A stretch of 64,000 nt of DNA from Chrysoperla carnea (GCF_905475395.1 NC_058341.1:72041597-72105596), one strand, 5' to 3'. Positions 9,722 through 19,625 are shown, numbered from the stretch's first letter. Notes: generated from the sequence alone by a model not told the origin. Numbers and translations are program-made.

Positions 9722-9866
9722 TTCGTAGTTAACAGTCCCTGCATTATATTGTTAATGCTTGGATGTTGACCCAACAAGTTAACAACTTCATCTAATAATT
9801 CATCGATTTCTTCATCTGACTGTAATTTATAATGACCGCACGCGAATGTATCCGTAATTTTATAAA
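9718..9866 (-). pseudogene. Possible last exon of another polB lineage
   Basis: An open stretch of about 47 codons reads 'YKITDTFACGHYKL' followed by an acidic helix (SDEEIDELLDEVVNLL) and stops at 9718. The first part resembles the polB C-terminus at 440-483 (DTYAWGHYKL). A 3' splice-site-like sequence (tttttccttaatatttag) stands just upstream at about 9867-9885, which could explain why no long frame precedes it. It may be a leftover of a different Polinton. The link rests on about 10 residues, so it is tentative. Confidence 0.4.
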
Positions 9867-10048
9867 TTTCTAAATATTAAGGAAAAACATTAAAAAAATT
9901 ACTGAAGGTAAAAATACATTTAATTTGATAAAAATTAAAAAATTATATTGAAAGATTATACCTAATAATTAATGGTTTACACTTTTACATTATTTATTGT
10001 ATTTTTAAATTACATTTATTAAAAACTAATTTTTCCAGTACAAAAAAT

Positions 10049-10759
10049 TTATTTTTTATTTTTAACTACCTTGTATTTTTCCAAATACTTCAATTCATTG
10101 TTCATTAAAACTTTCAGATACTGAACCATTTTCAAAGTTTTAGTTTTTAATTTTCCAACAAAAATATTTTCCGTAGTTCCATAAAACTTTTCATGGTGTA
10201 GAAATATTGAACCATCATCAAAATTGATATAAAAATATTTTATATTTTCTATGTATTTGATTACAAAGAAATCGATAATTTCCATATTTATAATATGTAA
10301 AATTTTCGTGTTAATACTTATTACATTTTGCACATGATGCTGAATATTAAACCGATCGTTAATACTACGTCTTTTACGATCCTCCTTTAGATGCTCATAT
10401 TCGATGTCATCCAACCGTTCATTAGGTTTTATCACTTCCATTATTTTTTTTAACGTATCGATTTGATTATCGTTTCTAGTAAAATTACTACCAAAAAAAT
10501 CTCTCGAATTTTTCTCAAATGCGTCTGATATACTTATTAGATCTGTTTCATTTTTTGAATTGTAAAAATTATTATAAATTTTTTGAATTGATCCATGATT
10601 TGTTATTGCCTGTATTTCCGAATTTTGAATGTTGTGTTGAACTGGGTATACATTATCTAACAACGCATTCACTACACTGACGTTACTATTCTTTAAAAAA
10701 ATGTAAAATAACGGTAAAGTAATTTTATAATAGTAATTTATAAACGTAAAATTCGCCAT
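10049..10759 (-). CDS. acc2: predicted secreted Polinton accessory protein with furin-type site
   Basis: 236 residues, intact. The hydrophobic N-terminus (ITLPLFYIFL, possible cleavage after VVNA) looks like a signal peptide. Several N-glycosylation motifs (NVS, NET, NFT) occur. Near residue 132 a dibasic cluster RKRRS fits a furin-type site; the related protein at 25988-26692 has RRKRD at the same place. Both share 'ALLDNVxPxQxNIxNSEIQA' and 'KIYNNxYNxKN'. No hydrophobic fusion peptide or C-terminal membrane anchor is visible, so a soluble secreted or virion-surface protein is more likely than a classical fusion protein. TATTTAAAT lies about 40 bp upstream. Function unknown. Confidence 0.65.
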   Translation of the reverse strand: MANFTFINYYYKITLPLFYIFLKNSNVSVVNALLDNVYPVQHNIQNSEIQAITNHGSIQKIYNNFYNSKNETDLISISDAFEKNSRDFFGSNFTRNDNQIDTLKKIMEVIKPNERLDDIEYEHLKEDRKRRSINDRFNIQHHVQNVISINTKILHIINMEIIDFFVIKYIENIKYFYINFDDGSIFLHHEKFYGTTENIFVGKLKTKTLKMVQYLKVLMNNELKYLEKYKVVKNKK

Positions 10760-11145
10760 AATTATACTATACTAGCTATAAAATTTACATTTTAATCATT
10801 TAAATACTATGAAATATTGATCTATACTGACGTATTTGAACTTCTTTTGAATTGCAAACTTTGCAAAATTTACTAGCGCGTGTGTAACCTTATTTCATAT
10901 TGCAAATGTTTATCATTTAAAAAAACGCTGATGCGAGTTTATTTGTAGGAAAATTATTTTCTTAAATAAAACAAACTTTTTTTAAATTTTTTTTCTTTAT
11001 TATATAAAAAATAGGTAATACGATTACATAAAAAAATTGAAATAATATTTTTTTTTCTTTATTATATGAGAATACAATTACATAATAAAAATTTAAATAA
11101 TATTTTTTTTCTTTATTATATGAGAATACAATTACATAAAAAAAT
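10760..11145. repeat. acc2 upstream region and about 60-bp AT-rich tandem repeat
   Basis: The part next to acc2 (10760-10950) should hold its promoter (TATTTAAAT near 10797-10806, minus strand). From about 10985 to 11150 an AT-rich unit of about 60 bp (TTTCTTTATTATATGAGAATACAATTACATAA) is repeated about three times, ending at the 3' end of acc3. Copy B has a single related stretch near 26955-26995. Confidence 0.55.
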
Positions 11146-11242
11146 TTATAATATGAATTTATTAGGATAAAGATAAGATATCTCTTTTAAAATTATAAAA
11201 GCTAATTTTCCCCAAGTTTGACCAATCATTTCAAGTGTATAC
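11146..11242 (-). pseudogene. acc3 (copy A), 3' fragment cut off by the LTR element
   Basis: The last 31 or so codons of acc3, read on the minus strand from the left LTR edge to TAA at 11146-11148. The sequence resembles the end of acc3 in copy B (QTWGK versus ETWGD; YLYPN versus YYCPN). The 5' part resumes at 18727-19182 beyond the LTR element. The ATAC at 11239-11242 is the left target-site duplicate. Confidence 0.75.
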
Positions 11243-12580
11243 TGTTATGTGGTTCGTATGTTAAAATCGTTTTATATTAGACAGAGTAATGGCCCTGGCG
11301 AAAACTTATAATTTAAAGGTGAAAGTTGTGGAAAAATTGTGCTACGTCTTCACCACGTGCTTTTGAGGTCCGTAGCTTTAGTATTGGATAAGTGTAAACC
11401 ACACAACAATTGTAATATTATAACAATATTACTTTTCGTCTGGTGTCAGTTAAACTAATAATTGCTTCGATATTAATTATTTGTTCATTGGCGGAAGTCG
11501 TTTGATGCATCAAATGATCTAAGATTTTTTGTGGAATATATATAGAAGTCACAATGTGATGTTTCGTCTCTATGCTGCCATTGACATATATGCACTTTAT
11601 CATGAATAGGTACTATTCATACAACAGATGTGACATTTAGATTTTGAATTTGTAAACACGTGTAAACAGAATGTAATTCAAAGTGATGAATCTAAACGTG
11701 ATGAATGTTATCAAAAGATTAAAGGTGATAAATATTATCAAGTGATAAATTTGGTGACAGCAATGAACTTGTAAACACGTGTAAACAGAATGCAATTCAA
11801 AGAGATGAATTTAAACGTGATGAATGTTATCAAATGATTAAAGGTGATAAATATTATCAAGTGATAAATTTGGTGACAGCAATGAACTATCCGTCCCAAA
11901 TATATAGCGCAGCAATCCGTACCGAAACAATCCTATTTCGAATCGCAACAGGTATTTATAATATATTTCATAAAACTAATACTCACCCGTACACGAGATG
12001 TATAATTTAGCTCGTTATCCTTATTCCATGTGGAGCTTCCAGATCTGCTACGATGTCGCTTATTTGTGGAAACTTATTAAATAATTTGATGAGAATCCTT
12101 TACGGCTGTAGCTGGATGACAAGGATGATAGACAACGATGAAATTAAACACTTCAAATGCAGGTAAGAAACTTTTATTGAAATAATGTGTCTCTTCTTTT
12201 GTCGTTTACAATTTATTTTCAGATTTTACAATTGGTATTTTTACAACAAAATGTGACTTGATGTATCAGTTATAATAAATGATGATCAGTTATAATAGAT
12301 GACAAAATTATTCAGCGTTCGAGTCAAATGTATATTAGGATGTGATGTATACAGAAGATTTTAAGAGAGTGATAATATAATTTCTCAGCTTGGAGGTAAA
12401 TTACTCGCGCCAAAAGTTATTATAGTAAGTAAACAAAATATAATATTTTGTATTTAAATGTGTTATGTAATCAATTTGTTGAAGATCATTCGCTTTGACA
12501 TGTTAGCGCGAGATTTAAATAAATTGATTTTTGTTTTAACTTTTTAATAAAATTGATCTTCAACAATTGACTACATAACA
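11243..12580 (-). repeat. 3' LTR of the young retrotransposon
   Basis: 1338 bp, TG...CA ends. It contains a 119-bp tandem duplication (about 11652-11889, unit starting GTAAACACGTGTAAACAG). At its upstream (right) edge it has a 28-bp inverted repeat (12460-12488 with 12554-12581), in which the LTR edge TGTTATGTA...CTTCAAC is mirrored inside the LTR. A 61-codon ORF (11418-11603) is present in both LTRs but has no recognisable domain and is probably chance. Confidence 0.9.
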
Positions 12581-12764
12581 CGTACCCCCCTCTTGTATTT
12601 TATAGCCGATGGTGAACTAACAATAAGTGGCTAGCCAGTGCGTGACGCTACTGAAGTTTTGGTCGATTCAATTTTTAAGTGTGTTCGACCGCTCGGGTGA
12701 CCTGGAAAAAGGAGTGAAGGTGAAGGGCTCCTGGTGGAAAAGGGAATACCAATATTTTATATGG

Positions 12765-15700
12765 TCACTGGGTACGTTTGTGGTATTTCTTTATGAACAT
12801 GACATGGCATTTCAAGCATCGTCCATTTGAAGTGTTTTTTAAAACAGCTGTATTTTTGGCTTTAAAATTTACAATTAAATACGGACCTAGGTATTTTACT
12901 GAGAACTTTTTGCTTGAAATGCCATGTACAGATACCTGTTTCTTTCTCAGCATCACCAGGTCATTAACTCTGAAACCGTGAGATTTTTTTCCGCGATCAA
13001 AGTATTTTCTCCTTGTTTTTAATGATGTATCCAAAAAACGTTTTACAACTTCTTCGGATGGCTTTTTTGTTAGTGGTAGAACATCATGAATTTCCCATAT
13101 ATGGTCAAGAGGAAAAGTCAAGGTTCTACCGAAAAATATAGAAGCTGGTGTGGTGTTGGTAACAGGAGAAAATGAATTATTATAAGCGAAAGTCGCGAAA
13201 CTCACAAATTTGTCCCAGGTGGAATGACCGGATGATGCTGATTGTAGAAGAGTGCTAACATTCGATATGAGGACCTTGTTCATAGCTTCGGATTTGTTTC
13301 CAGAGGGAGAATATGGCGATAAAAATCTGGCACGAATACCCCATTTATAGCAAAAATCCTTGTAAACTTTAGATCTAAAATAGCTTGCATTATCTGAAAA
13401 CATCTGAAAGGGTGCTGAAAAGGTTAAAAAGGATGTTTCCAGTTTTGCGCAAATTGCAGCCGACGTGCAGGTTTTTAAAGGAAAGGTCTGCAAAAATCGG
13501 CTGAAGCTATCAACGGCTACTAACAGAAATCTGGACTTATCCTTGGTCATAGGTAGTGGACCAAGAATGTCAATATGCAGAGCCTGATAAACGTAGGATG
13601 GATTTTGTGCTTGCATAGTAGGTTTGGGTTTCGTGGAGATTTTGTACCGTTGACAAGTGTCGCAGGACTTGACGTATGAAACAACGTCTTTGTACATATT
13701 CTCCCAAGAGAAACGTTTGGAGATGTTGCTATATGTTTTTACTACACCCTGGTGGGAGGACAAAAGACTATCGTGGAAATAATGTAAGATGTTTCCACGG
13801 ATACATTCTGGGACGTAAATACGTCTTTTTTTCAATTTCCCAGTTTTGCGACACAGAAGTCCGCGATGAAGAGAAAAGTTTTGTACATCATCATCTCCGT
13901 TATTCAGTCGGAGCGTGATGTCTTTGCACTTCTCGTCAGAGAGTTGAGCTGTGCGGATGTTTGGAAAAATGTTAGTCATTTCGTTTAAGAATAAGAGTTT
14001 GTCCTCTGGTGTAGCGTCCTCATATAGAAAGCTAGTTGGGTTTATGCAAGTTTGTTCCGTGTCTTCGTCAGAGTATAGCCTAGACAGGGCATCGGCGATG
14101 TTGTTAATAGAGCCATTAATGTGTTCTACGTCAAATTGGAAGTTTGATAGAGTCAATTGCCAACGAGCTAATTTTCCTATATTTCTACAGTTCTTAAAGA
14201 GGTATGATAGGGCATTGTTATCTGTTTGTACAATGAATTTGGCATGTTGTAAATAATCTTGAAATTTGTTTATAGTTGAGATCAAACTTAGCGCTTCTTT
14301 TTCATAGATGTGGGTTTTGGCTTCTGCTGGTGATAATTTCCTGGATGTGTATGCGATTGGATGGAGAACATCATCCACACGTTGGAGTAAAACTCCAGCT
14401 ATACAATGATCACTAGCATCACATCTAACAATGAACGGTTTGGAGAAGTCGGGAAATTTTAAAATTGGTGCAGAGGTAAGTTTGTCTTTTAGATTATTAA
14501 AAGCTCGCAGATGTTCTTCTTTTATTTCAAACTTTGTATGTTTTTGTCGAAGTTTATTTAGTGGTAGGCAGATATCGGCATAGTTTTCGATGAATTTCAT
14601 GAAGTATCCTGTCATGCCCAAGAAACTACGAAGTTGTTTAAGGTTTCTTGGAGGAGGAAGATCGTTTATGGCCTGAACTTTGGACATGTCGATTGATTGG
14701 CCGAACTCGTCGATGATTAAACCCAAGTATTTTAAGCGGGTCATGAAGAAACGACATTTTTCAGGTTTCGCAGTCAGACCGTGTAATTTTAACCTATCGA
14801 AAACTTCTTGGAGATGATCGAAGTGTTCTTCGATGGATTTTGAGTATATGAGAAGATCATCTGCGTATGGTATGCAAAATTTGTATTTAAGATCTCCGAA
14901 AATGTCCATCATAATTCTGTTTAGAGCTTGGGATGAGTTCGCTAGTCCTTGTGGAGCCTTTAAGTATCGATATTGGCCTTGTGGGGTGACAAAAGCTGTG
15001 ATGTTTCTAGAGTTTTTGTCCAAGGCAATTTGATGATAGCTGGATACTAAGTCGAGACTCGAAAAAATTTTTGCACCATGTAACGAATTAAAGCAATCCT
15101 GTACTTGAGAGCTTGGATATGGGTCGAATAATATCTTTTTGTTAACCTCTCGATAGTCATGGACGATCCTGTAATTGCCATCGCGTTTTTTGACAAGAAA
15201 TGTTGGGGATGCCCAACTGCTGGTGCACTTTTCGATGACATTTTGTTGAAGAAGATCGTCTATGATATTTTGAAGAATGGCTGCTTTTGGAGGAGCCATT
15301 GTGTATGGATGTTTATACGTAGGAGTTCTATCTTTTAGAAGGATTTTCATCGTATGGTTTGTAGCATGACCGATTTTATTGCATAGAACGTCTTTGTAGG
15401 ATTGTTTTAATTCTTCAAGCTTTTCGAGCTCAGATTGACGGAGTTTGGCTGTATTTTCAAGGACTAGGTGGAGCTGATCGTTAAAGTTGAAAATGATGGG
15501 AATATTTAAACTTCGACTAGGAATCGTAAAGTTACAAGTTTGAAAATTTAAATTAGCTTTAACTTTATGTAGAAAATGATTGCCTAAGATGATTGAACAT
15601 GGTAAGTTTTTGACGATGAGGAACGGAACTTTCCATGTGTAATTTTCAATTTTGATGATTAAATTGATAACTTTGTTAATGGTAATGTTGGTGTTGTTTG

Positions 15701-15950
15701 CTATTGTCAATTTTTTGAAGGTTTTGCTGATTTGGTGTTTTTTATGTTTCAGCTTTGGAACCAGATCCGAACGGATGATATTGTACGATGATCCGGTGTC
15801 AATCATACATTGATATTTTTGCCCTAACACATCAATTTTAATGAAAGGTATTTTATTAGAATATTTAAACTCGTGGCTATTTGACAAGGAGGCAAACAAT
15901 TTATGGCCTTTAGGTGGAGGTGCCTCGAGTTTATCAGTCGTTAGTTGTTG
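12765..15950 (-). CDS. Pol polyprotein (protease, RT, RNase H, integrase) of the young Ty3/gypsy element
   Basis: About 1061 codons without a break, directly in frame after the gag TAG. Order: retropepsin (CMIDTGSSYN, about residue 35), reverse transcriptase (FSSLDLVSSYHQ; catalytic YADD), RNase H (DASDHCIAG; YEKEALSL), integrase zinc finger (HQGVV...CDTCQRYK), DDE core (HIDILGPLP; FSDNASYF; NKSEAMNK) and a C-terminal GPYLIV module. The gene order RT-RH-INT marks Ty3/gypsy. A TTG at 15899 is not needed as a start, because the same frame is open from the gag stop. All catalytic residues are in place, so it could be active. Confidence 0.93.
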   Translation of the reverse strand, partial: QQLTTDKLEAPPPKGHKLFASLSNSHEFKYSNKIPFIKIDVLGQKYQCMIDTGSSYNIIRSDLVPKLKHKKHQISKTFKKLTIANNTNITINKVINLIIKIENYTWKVPFLIVKNLPCSIILGNHFLHKVKANLNFQTCNFTIPSRSLNIPIIFNFNDQLHLVLENTAKLRQSELEKLEELKQSYKDVLCNKIGHATNHTMKILLKDRTPTYKHPYTMAPPKAAILQNIIDDLLQQNVIEKCTSSWASPTFLVKKRDGNYRIVHDYREVNKKILFDPYPSSQVQDCFNSLHGAKIFSSLDLVSSYHQIALDKNSRNITAFVTPQGQYRYLKAPQGLANSSQALNRIMMDIFGDLKYKFCIPYADDLLIYSKSIEEHFDHLQEVFDRLKLHGLTAKPEKCRFFMTRLKYLGLIIDEFGQSIDMSKVQAINDLPPPRNLKQLRSFLGMTGYFMKFIENYADICLPLNKLRQKHTKFEIKEEHLRAFNNLKDKLTSAPILKFPDFSKPFIVRCDASDHCIAGVLLQRVDDVLHPIAYTSRKLSPAEAKTHIYEKEALSLISTINKFQDYLQHAKFIVQTDNNALSYLFKNCRNIGKLARWQLTLSNFQFDVEHINGSINNIADALSRLYSDEDTEQTCINPTSFLYEDATPEDKLLFLNEMTNIFPNIRTAQLSDEKCKDITLRLNNGDDDVQNFSLHRGLLCRKTGKLKKRRIYVPECIRGNILHYFHDSLLSSHQGVVKTYSNISKRFSWENMYKDVVSYVKSCDTCQRYKISTKPKPTMQAQNPSYVYQALHIDILGPLPMTKDKSRFLLVAVDSFSRFLQTFPLKTCTSAAICAKLETSFLTFSAPFQMFSDNASYFRSKVYKDFCYKWGIRARFLSPYSPSGNKSEAMNKVLISNVSTLLQSASSGHSTWDKFVSFATFAYNNSFSPVTNTTPASIFFGRTLTFPLDHIWEIHDVLPLTKKPSEEVVKRFLDTSLKTRRKYFDRGKKSHGFRVNDLVMLRKKQVSVHGISSKKFSVKYLGPYLIVNFKAKNTAVLKNTSNGRCLKCHVMFIKKYHKRTQ

Positions 15951-15953
15951 CTA
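15951..15953 (-). other. In-frame TAG between gag and pol (possible readthrough)
   Basis: The gag and pol frames are identical; only TCA-TAG-CAA-CAA separates them, and pol runs on for about 1060 codons. TAG followed by CAA recalls the readthrough context UAG-CAR-YYA of plant viruses, but the second codon (CAA) does not fully fit. With apparently identical LTRs, an inactivating mutation is less likely, though possible. Confidence 0.6.
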
Positions 15954-16966
15954 TGACTTGTTAGGAGTCTCGCGTTGAGTAGCTGCGAGTAAACGAGAGG
16001 TGCTTTCATCGGCACGTTTTGCGATATCGTACAATTGACGGAACGTAGCTGGAGGAGGAAAAATGGTTGATAACAAGGGTAAATATTTAGAATTTGCGCT
16101 GTCTAGGATATGTGTGACGATGCGTGTTTCGTCATTAAAGTTTAGTGCTTTGGCGGTATTCTCTAGATCGACAATATATTGTTTTAAGCTTTCGTTTACG
16201 GTTTGATATCTGAAAATTTTGGTCAAGATGACACGCGAAGTTTGTGTGGGAGATAGGAAATTATTTAACAGGTTAGCTTTGATTTGAATCCAATCATTTG
16301 ATGATGTCGCTAGCCTGGATAACCACAACTGTAGTTCACCATCAGTTCTTGACACTAAGCCCCTTATAAGTTTGTTGATAGGCAAAATATTGAGATTTAC
16401 AATTTTCTCAGTTTTAATTATAAATTCTAAAAACTGCATAGGATTATCACCATCTGTTTTTGGGATAGATTGACATAACTGAGACATATCTGGATGAAAA
16501 TTAGGTCCTGAGAGATTTTGTATTTCACGATGTGTGTTTATTAATAATTGGTTTTGAATTGCCATCAGTTGCACCATGTTTTCACGCTGGCTCACTCGGC
16601 GATTTGGCGTATTGGTTTCACTCGTGGAATTGGGAGTGGGGATATTATTATTATTTGTGTTTGGTAAATTGGGATGATTTAGACTAGGATATAATTGACT
16701 GCGTGTAGGAATGGGGGGATTGGAAGGAATTGGGGCATAGGTGGAGCTGTTGGATTCGAATGCCACGGCCTAATCGGAGATAGTCTACCGTCCGAGTGGA
16801 TATTATATATTAAGTTTGCGTTAATTGGAGCACTTGGTACCTGTGTCACAACAGTTGGTGGTGTACAAGATGGTATGGGCTGTGATGGTGGTGTGCTGAA
16901 GGTTGATTGGTGTTGAGCTGCTGGTGTAGTCCGTGGGACTGCGCCATTTGATTGATTGGTTGACAT
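15951..16966 (-). CDS. Gag of the young Ty3/gypsy element, with a frame change
   Basis: The frame 16966-16679 starts MSTNQSNG and is Pro/Thr/Gln-rich. The frame from about 16770 to 15951 holds the capsid-like part (DGDNPMQFLEFIIKTEKI, ELQLWLSRL, NLLNNFLSP, IFRYQTVNESLKQYI). The second frame is -1 relative to the first. In the overlap, a run of six C on the minus strand (16713-16718) forms C-CCC-CCA in the first frame, a heptamer of the X-XXY-YYZ kind. Gag lacks a zinc knuckle and ends with TAG at 15951-15953. Either ribosomes shift here or the run has gained or lost a base. Confidence 0.78.
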
Positions 16967-17388
16967 TCCGAATTTGAATATGGTGACTATTTCCTTAAAT
17001 TGTAAGATCTATTGTAGTCTCAGCTTGTAATTTCCTTTTCAGATTTCCACGAATCGGATGCAATACCAGATAATGAGTGAAAATGGTTTTCCTAAAACAG
17101 AAACAACAACAGCAGAAACAAATCGCAAAAAAAGGTGTGATAATAAAGAATTATGTGTTTGTTATGTATGTTTGTTTTTGGAAAATAAAGAGAGAGAGAA
17201 ATAAAAGGGTTTTTTAAGAAAATGTGGTTTATTATTTACTTATAACTCGAAGCATTTATTGTTCGAAAATTTGCAAATGCTAAGCTTTTTGCAAATATTC
17301 AAATTGTGATTTTAAGATTTGTGATTTAAATTGATGTATTTAAATCACAATGACGAAAATATTTGTTTTACGGAGCGATGCTACCATT
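16967..17388 (-). other. 5' leader of the young LTR element
   Basis: Untranslated region between the 5' LTR and gag. It has the primer-binding-site candidate near 17372-17386 (TGG start, tRNA not identified) and AT-rich sequence. No ORF of note. Confidence 0.6.
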
Positions 17389-18726
17389 TGTTATGTGGTT
17401 CGTATGTTAAAATCGTTTTATATTAGACAGAGTAATGGCCCTGGCGAAAACTTATAATTTAAAGGTGAAAGTTGTGGAAAAATTGTGCTACGTCTTCACC
17501 ACGTGCTTTTGAGGTCCGTAGCTTTAGTATTGGATAAGTGTAAACCACACAACAATTGTAATATTATAACAATATTACTTTTCGTCTGGTGTCAGTTAAA
17601 CTAATAATTGCTTCGATATTAATTATTTGTTCATTGGCGGAAGTCGTTTGATGCATCAAATGATCTAAGATTTTTTGTGGAATATATATAGAAGTCACAA
17701 TGTGATGTTTCGTCTCTATGCTGCCATTGACATATATGCACTTTATCATGAATAGGTACTATTCATACAACAGATGTGACATTTAGATTTTGAATTTGTA
17801 AACACGTGTAAACAGAATGTAATTCAAAGTGATGAATCTAAACGTGATGAATGTTATCAAAAGATTAAAGGTGATAAATATTATCAAGTGATAAATTTGG
17901 TGACAGCAATGAACTTGTAAACACGTGTAAACAGAATGCAATTCAAAGAGATGAATTTAAACGTGATGAATGTTATCAAATGATTAAAGGTGATAAATAT
18001 TATCAAGTGATAAATTTGGTGACAGCAATGAACTATCCGTCCCAAATATATAGCGCAGCAATCCGTACCGAAACAATCCTATTTCGAATCGCAACAGGTA
18101 TTTATAATATATTTCATAAAACTAATACTCACCCGTACACGAGATGTATAATTTAGCTCGTTATCCTTATTCCATGTGGAGCTTCCAGATCTGCTACGAT
18201 GTCGCTTATTTGTGGAAACTTATTAAATAATTTGATGAGAATCCTTTACGGCTGTAGCTGGATGACAAGGATGATAGACAACGATGAAATTAAACACTTC
18301 AAATGCAGGTAAGAAACTTTTATTGAAATAATGTGTCTCTTCTTTTGTCGTTTACAATTTATTTTCAGATTTTACAATTGGTATTTTTACAACAAAATGT
18401 GACTTGATGTATCAGTTATAATAAATGATGATCAGTTATAATAGATGACAAAATTATTCAGCGTTCGAGTCAAATGTATATTAGGATGTGATGTATACAG
18501 AAGATTTTAAGAGAGTGATAATATAATTTCTCAGCTTGGAGGTAAATTACTCGCGCCAAAAGTTATTATAGTAAGTAAACAAAATATAATATTTTGTATT
18601 TAAATGTGTTATGTAATCAATTTGTTGAAGATCATTCGCTTTGACATGTTAGCGCGAGATTTAAATAAATTGATTTTTGTTTTAACTTTTTAATAAAATT
18701 GATCTTCAACAATTGACTACATAACA
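17389..18726 (-). repeat. 5' LTR of the young retrotransposon
   Basis: Same length as the left LTR, and identical where compared, including the 119-bp tandem duplication and the 28-bp edge inverted repeat (18606-18634 with 18700-18727). It would carry the promoter for gag-pol on the minus strand. Confidence 0.9.
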
Positions 18727-19182
18727 ATACTCAATTTCAAAGTATGATTTAGGATATCTATTTAACATTCGATATGTATATACATTAATTTTTTAAATAA
18801 TTTTTTTTATGTCTACTTGAATTAATTGATCAAAAATGTGAGATAACATACTACTTATTTTAAATATTTTAACAATTGTTGAATGAGAATAAACTATTTT
18901 TTTATTAATTATCATTACTTTTTGATTATTTATTAAACAAAGTGTTATGGTTATTCCATTTACATCAAAACTAATATCTTCACCAATATTGATTTCTGTA
19001 GATGATTGTAGAAACACCATTATATATGATTGCAATTCCAAAAATAAATACCACTGTCTTACATCCATAAAAATCGAATACTTTCTTGATGAAAATATAA
19101 TCTTCTCTCCCATTGTAGATGGATCAATACCAACACCTATTGATCTTACTGGATTTAAAAAATATTTACGTTCCATTATCAT
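18727..19182 (-). pseudogene. acc3 (copy A), 5' part; possible PC4-like fold
   Basis: Start chosen at 19182 (MIMERKY), which matches the related gene in B; upstream Met codons add an unrelated leader. The core 'IIFSSRKYSIFMDVRQWYLFLEL' followed by a helix (QSYIMVFL) resembles 'IVISSRKYKICMSPREWFLFIELKPYIMVYL' in B. The layout (basic strand, short turn, W-containing helix) recalls the PC4/Sub1 single-strand DNA-binding fold, but this is only a pattern. An in-frame TAA at about 18793 precedes the LTR insertion, so the gene was perhaps already dead. Confidence 0.65.
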
Positions 19183-19228
19183 TTTTTTCTTATTATAAAA
19201 AGTATGCTTGATGCGGATGATGTTGTTG

Positions 19229-19394
19229 TTAAACAAACTCAATATCATATGAGCCAAACTTATTTACACCTTTCACAATTAAATATAGTTCAGGTGCTTC
19301 CCTAATTTTTTCAATTTCTTCTGCTTTTAATTTTTGATAACGACTGGGTAAAGTTATTAAATAATCTTCCAATTCTGTTAACCATACCAAAAGT
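19229..19394 (-). pseudogene. acc4 (copy A), 5'-truncated small protein
   Basis: C-terminal half only: 'WLTELEDYLITLPSRYQKLK' ... 'LYLIVKG' ... 'YDIEFV', stop at 19229-19231. The related B gene reads 'VVVLPNRYQKLK' ... 'IFMIVKG' ... 'WDLEFV'. The N-terminal half is missing. The sequence passes at about 19390 straight into terminal-repeat DNA, which shows a deletion. The alternating strands and length could fit a small OB-like fold, but no family is assigned. Confidence 0.65.
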
Positions 19395-19576
19395 CATAAT
19401 TTGAAAGGGCTCTAGTCTACCTCACAACTGAACCACAAGGTAATCTACACTCCACACACTTGTCTCACTCATATTTTACATGTATTTTTCCTATACCACT
19501 TTTTTAAATCAACTCCGATTTCTCTTATGGGATTTAACATGGGCTTTGATCGTAGAACTGTCATAGCTTAACTACT
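19395..19576. repeat. Right terminal repeat of Polinton A
   Basis: The sequence from 'ccaaaagtcataatttgaaagg' to 'cttaactact' is similar along its length to 34530-34718 in the same outward direction (shared parts: TACATGTATTTT, CTATACCACTTTTTTAAA, GATTTCTCTTATGGG). Both end in CTACT. The following 6 bp TCTAAG would be the target duplicate, but the other end is not in the window. Confidence 0.7.
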
Positions 19577-19625
19577 TCTAAGCAATACAATAAGTGTCAA
19601 TTTAATGTATGTAGATTAAGAATTT

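Larger units (their letters stand above)
11243..18726 (-). mobile_element. Young Ty3/gypsy-type LTR retrotransposon inserted in acc3
   Basis: Two 1338-bp LTRs (11243-12580 and 17389-18726) start TGTTATG and end CATAACA. They show no differences where I compared them (constant offset 6146). The 4-bp ATAC flanks both sides (11239-11242, 18727-18730). Internal genes on the minus strand are gag, protease, RT, RNase H and integrase in Ty3/gypsy order. A primer-site candidate TGGTAGCATCGCTCC lies 2 bp inside the right LTR (near 17372-17386). A purine tract (AAGAGGGGGG, minus strand) adjoins the left LTR at about 12583-12595. LTR identity means a recent insertion. Confidence 0.93.
1..19576. mobile_element. 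Polinton/Maverick element A (left end outside window)
   Basis: The Polinton hallmark genes occur together: polB C-terminus (+), integrase (-), ATPase (-), PLA2 virion protein (+), adenain-like protease (+), penton-like protein (+), double-jelly-roll capsid protein (+), then RING/SIAH and accessory genes. polB and integrase converge. ATPase and PLA2 diverge from 4.4-4.66 kb. The right end is placed at 19576 because 19395-19576 resembles 34530-34718, and both read outward to CTACT, that is AGTAG inward, fitting the AG start reported for Polintons. An LTR retrotransposon adds about 7.5 kb. Most genes are broken, so this copy cannot act alone. The exact end is an inference. Confidence 0.88.

Noticed and set aside
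10049-10759. acc2 as a viral class I fusion glycoprotein
   Set aside because: It has a furin-type site but no hydrophobic fusion peptide after it and no C-terminal membrane anchor.
12627-15033. Plus-strand ORFs over the pol gene
   Set aside because: They are reverse-strand shadows of a 1061-codon pol with all catalytic motifs.
11418-17749. 61-residue ORF present in both LTRs
   Set aside because: It repeats because the LTRs are the same; no domain or start context supports a gene.
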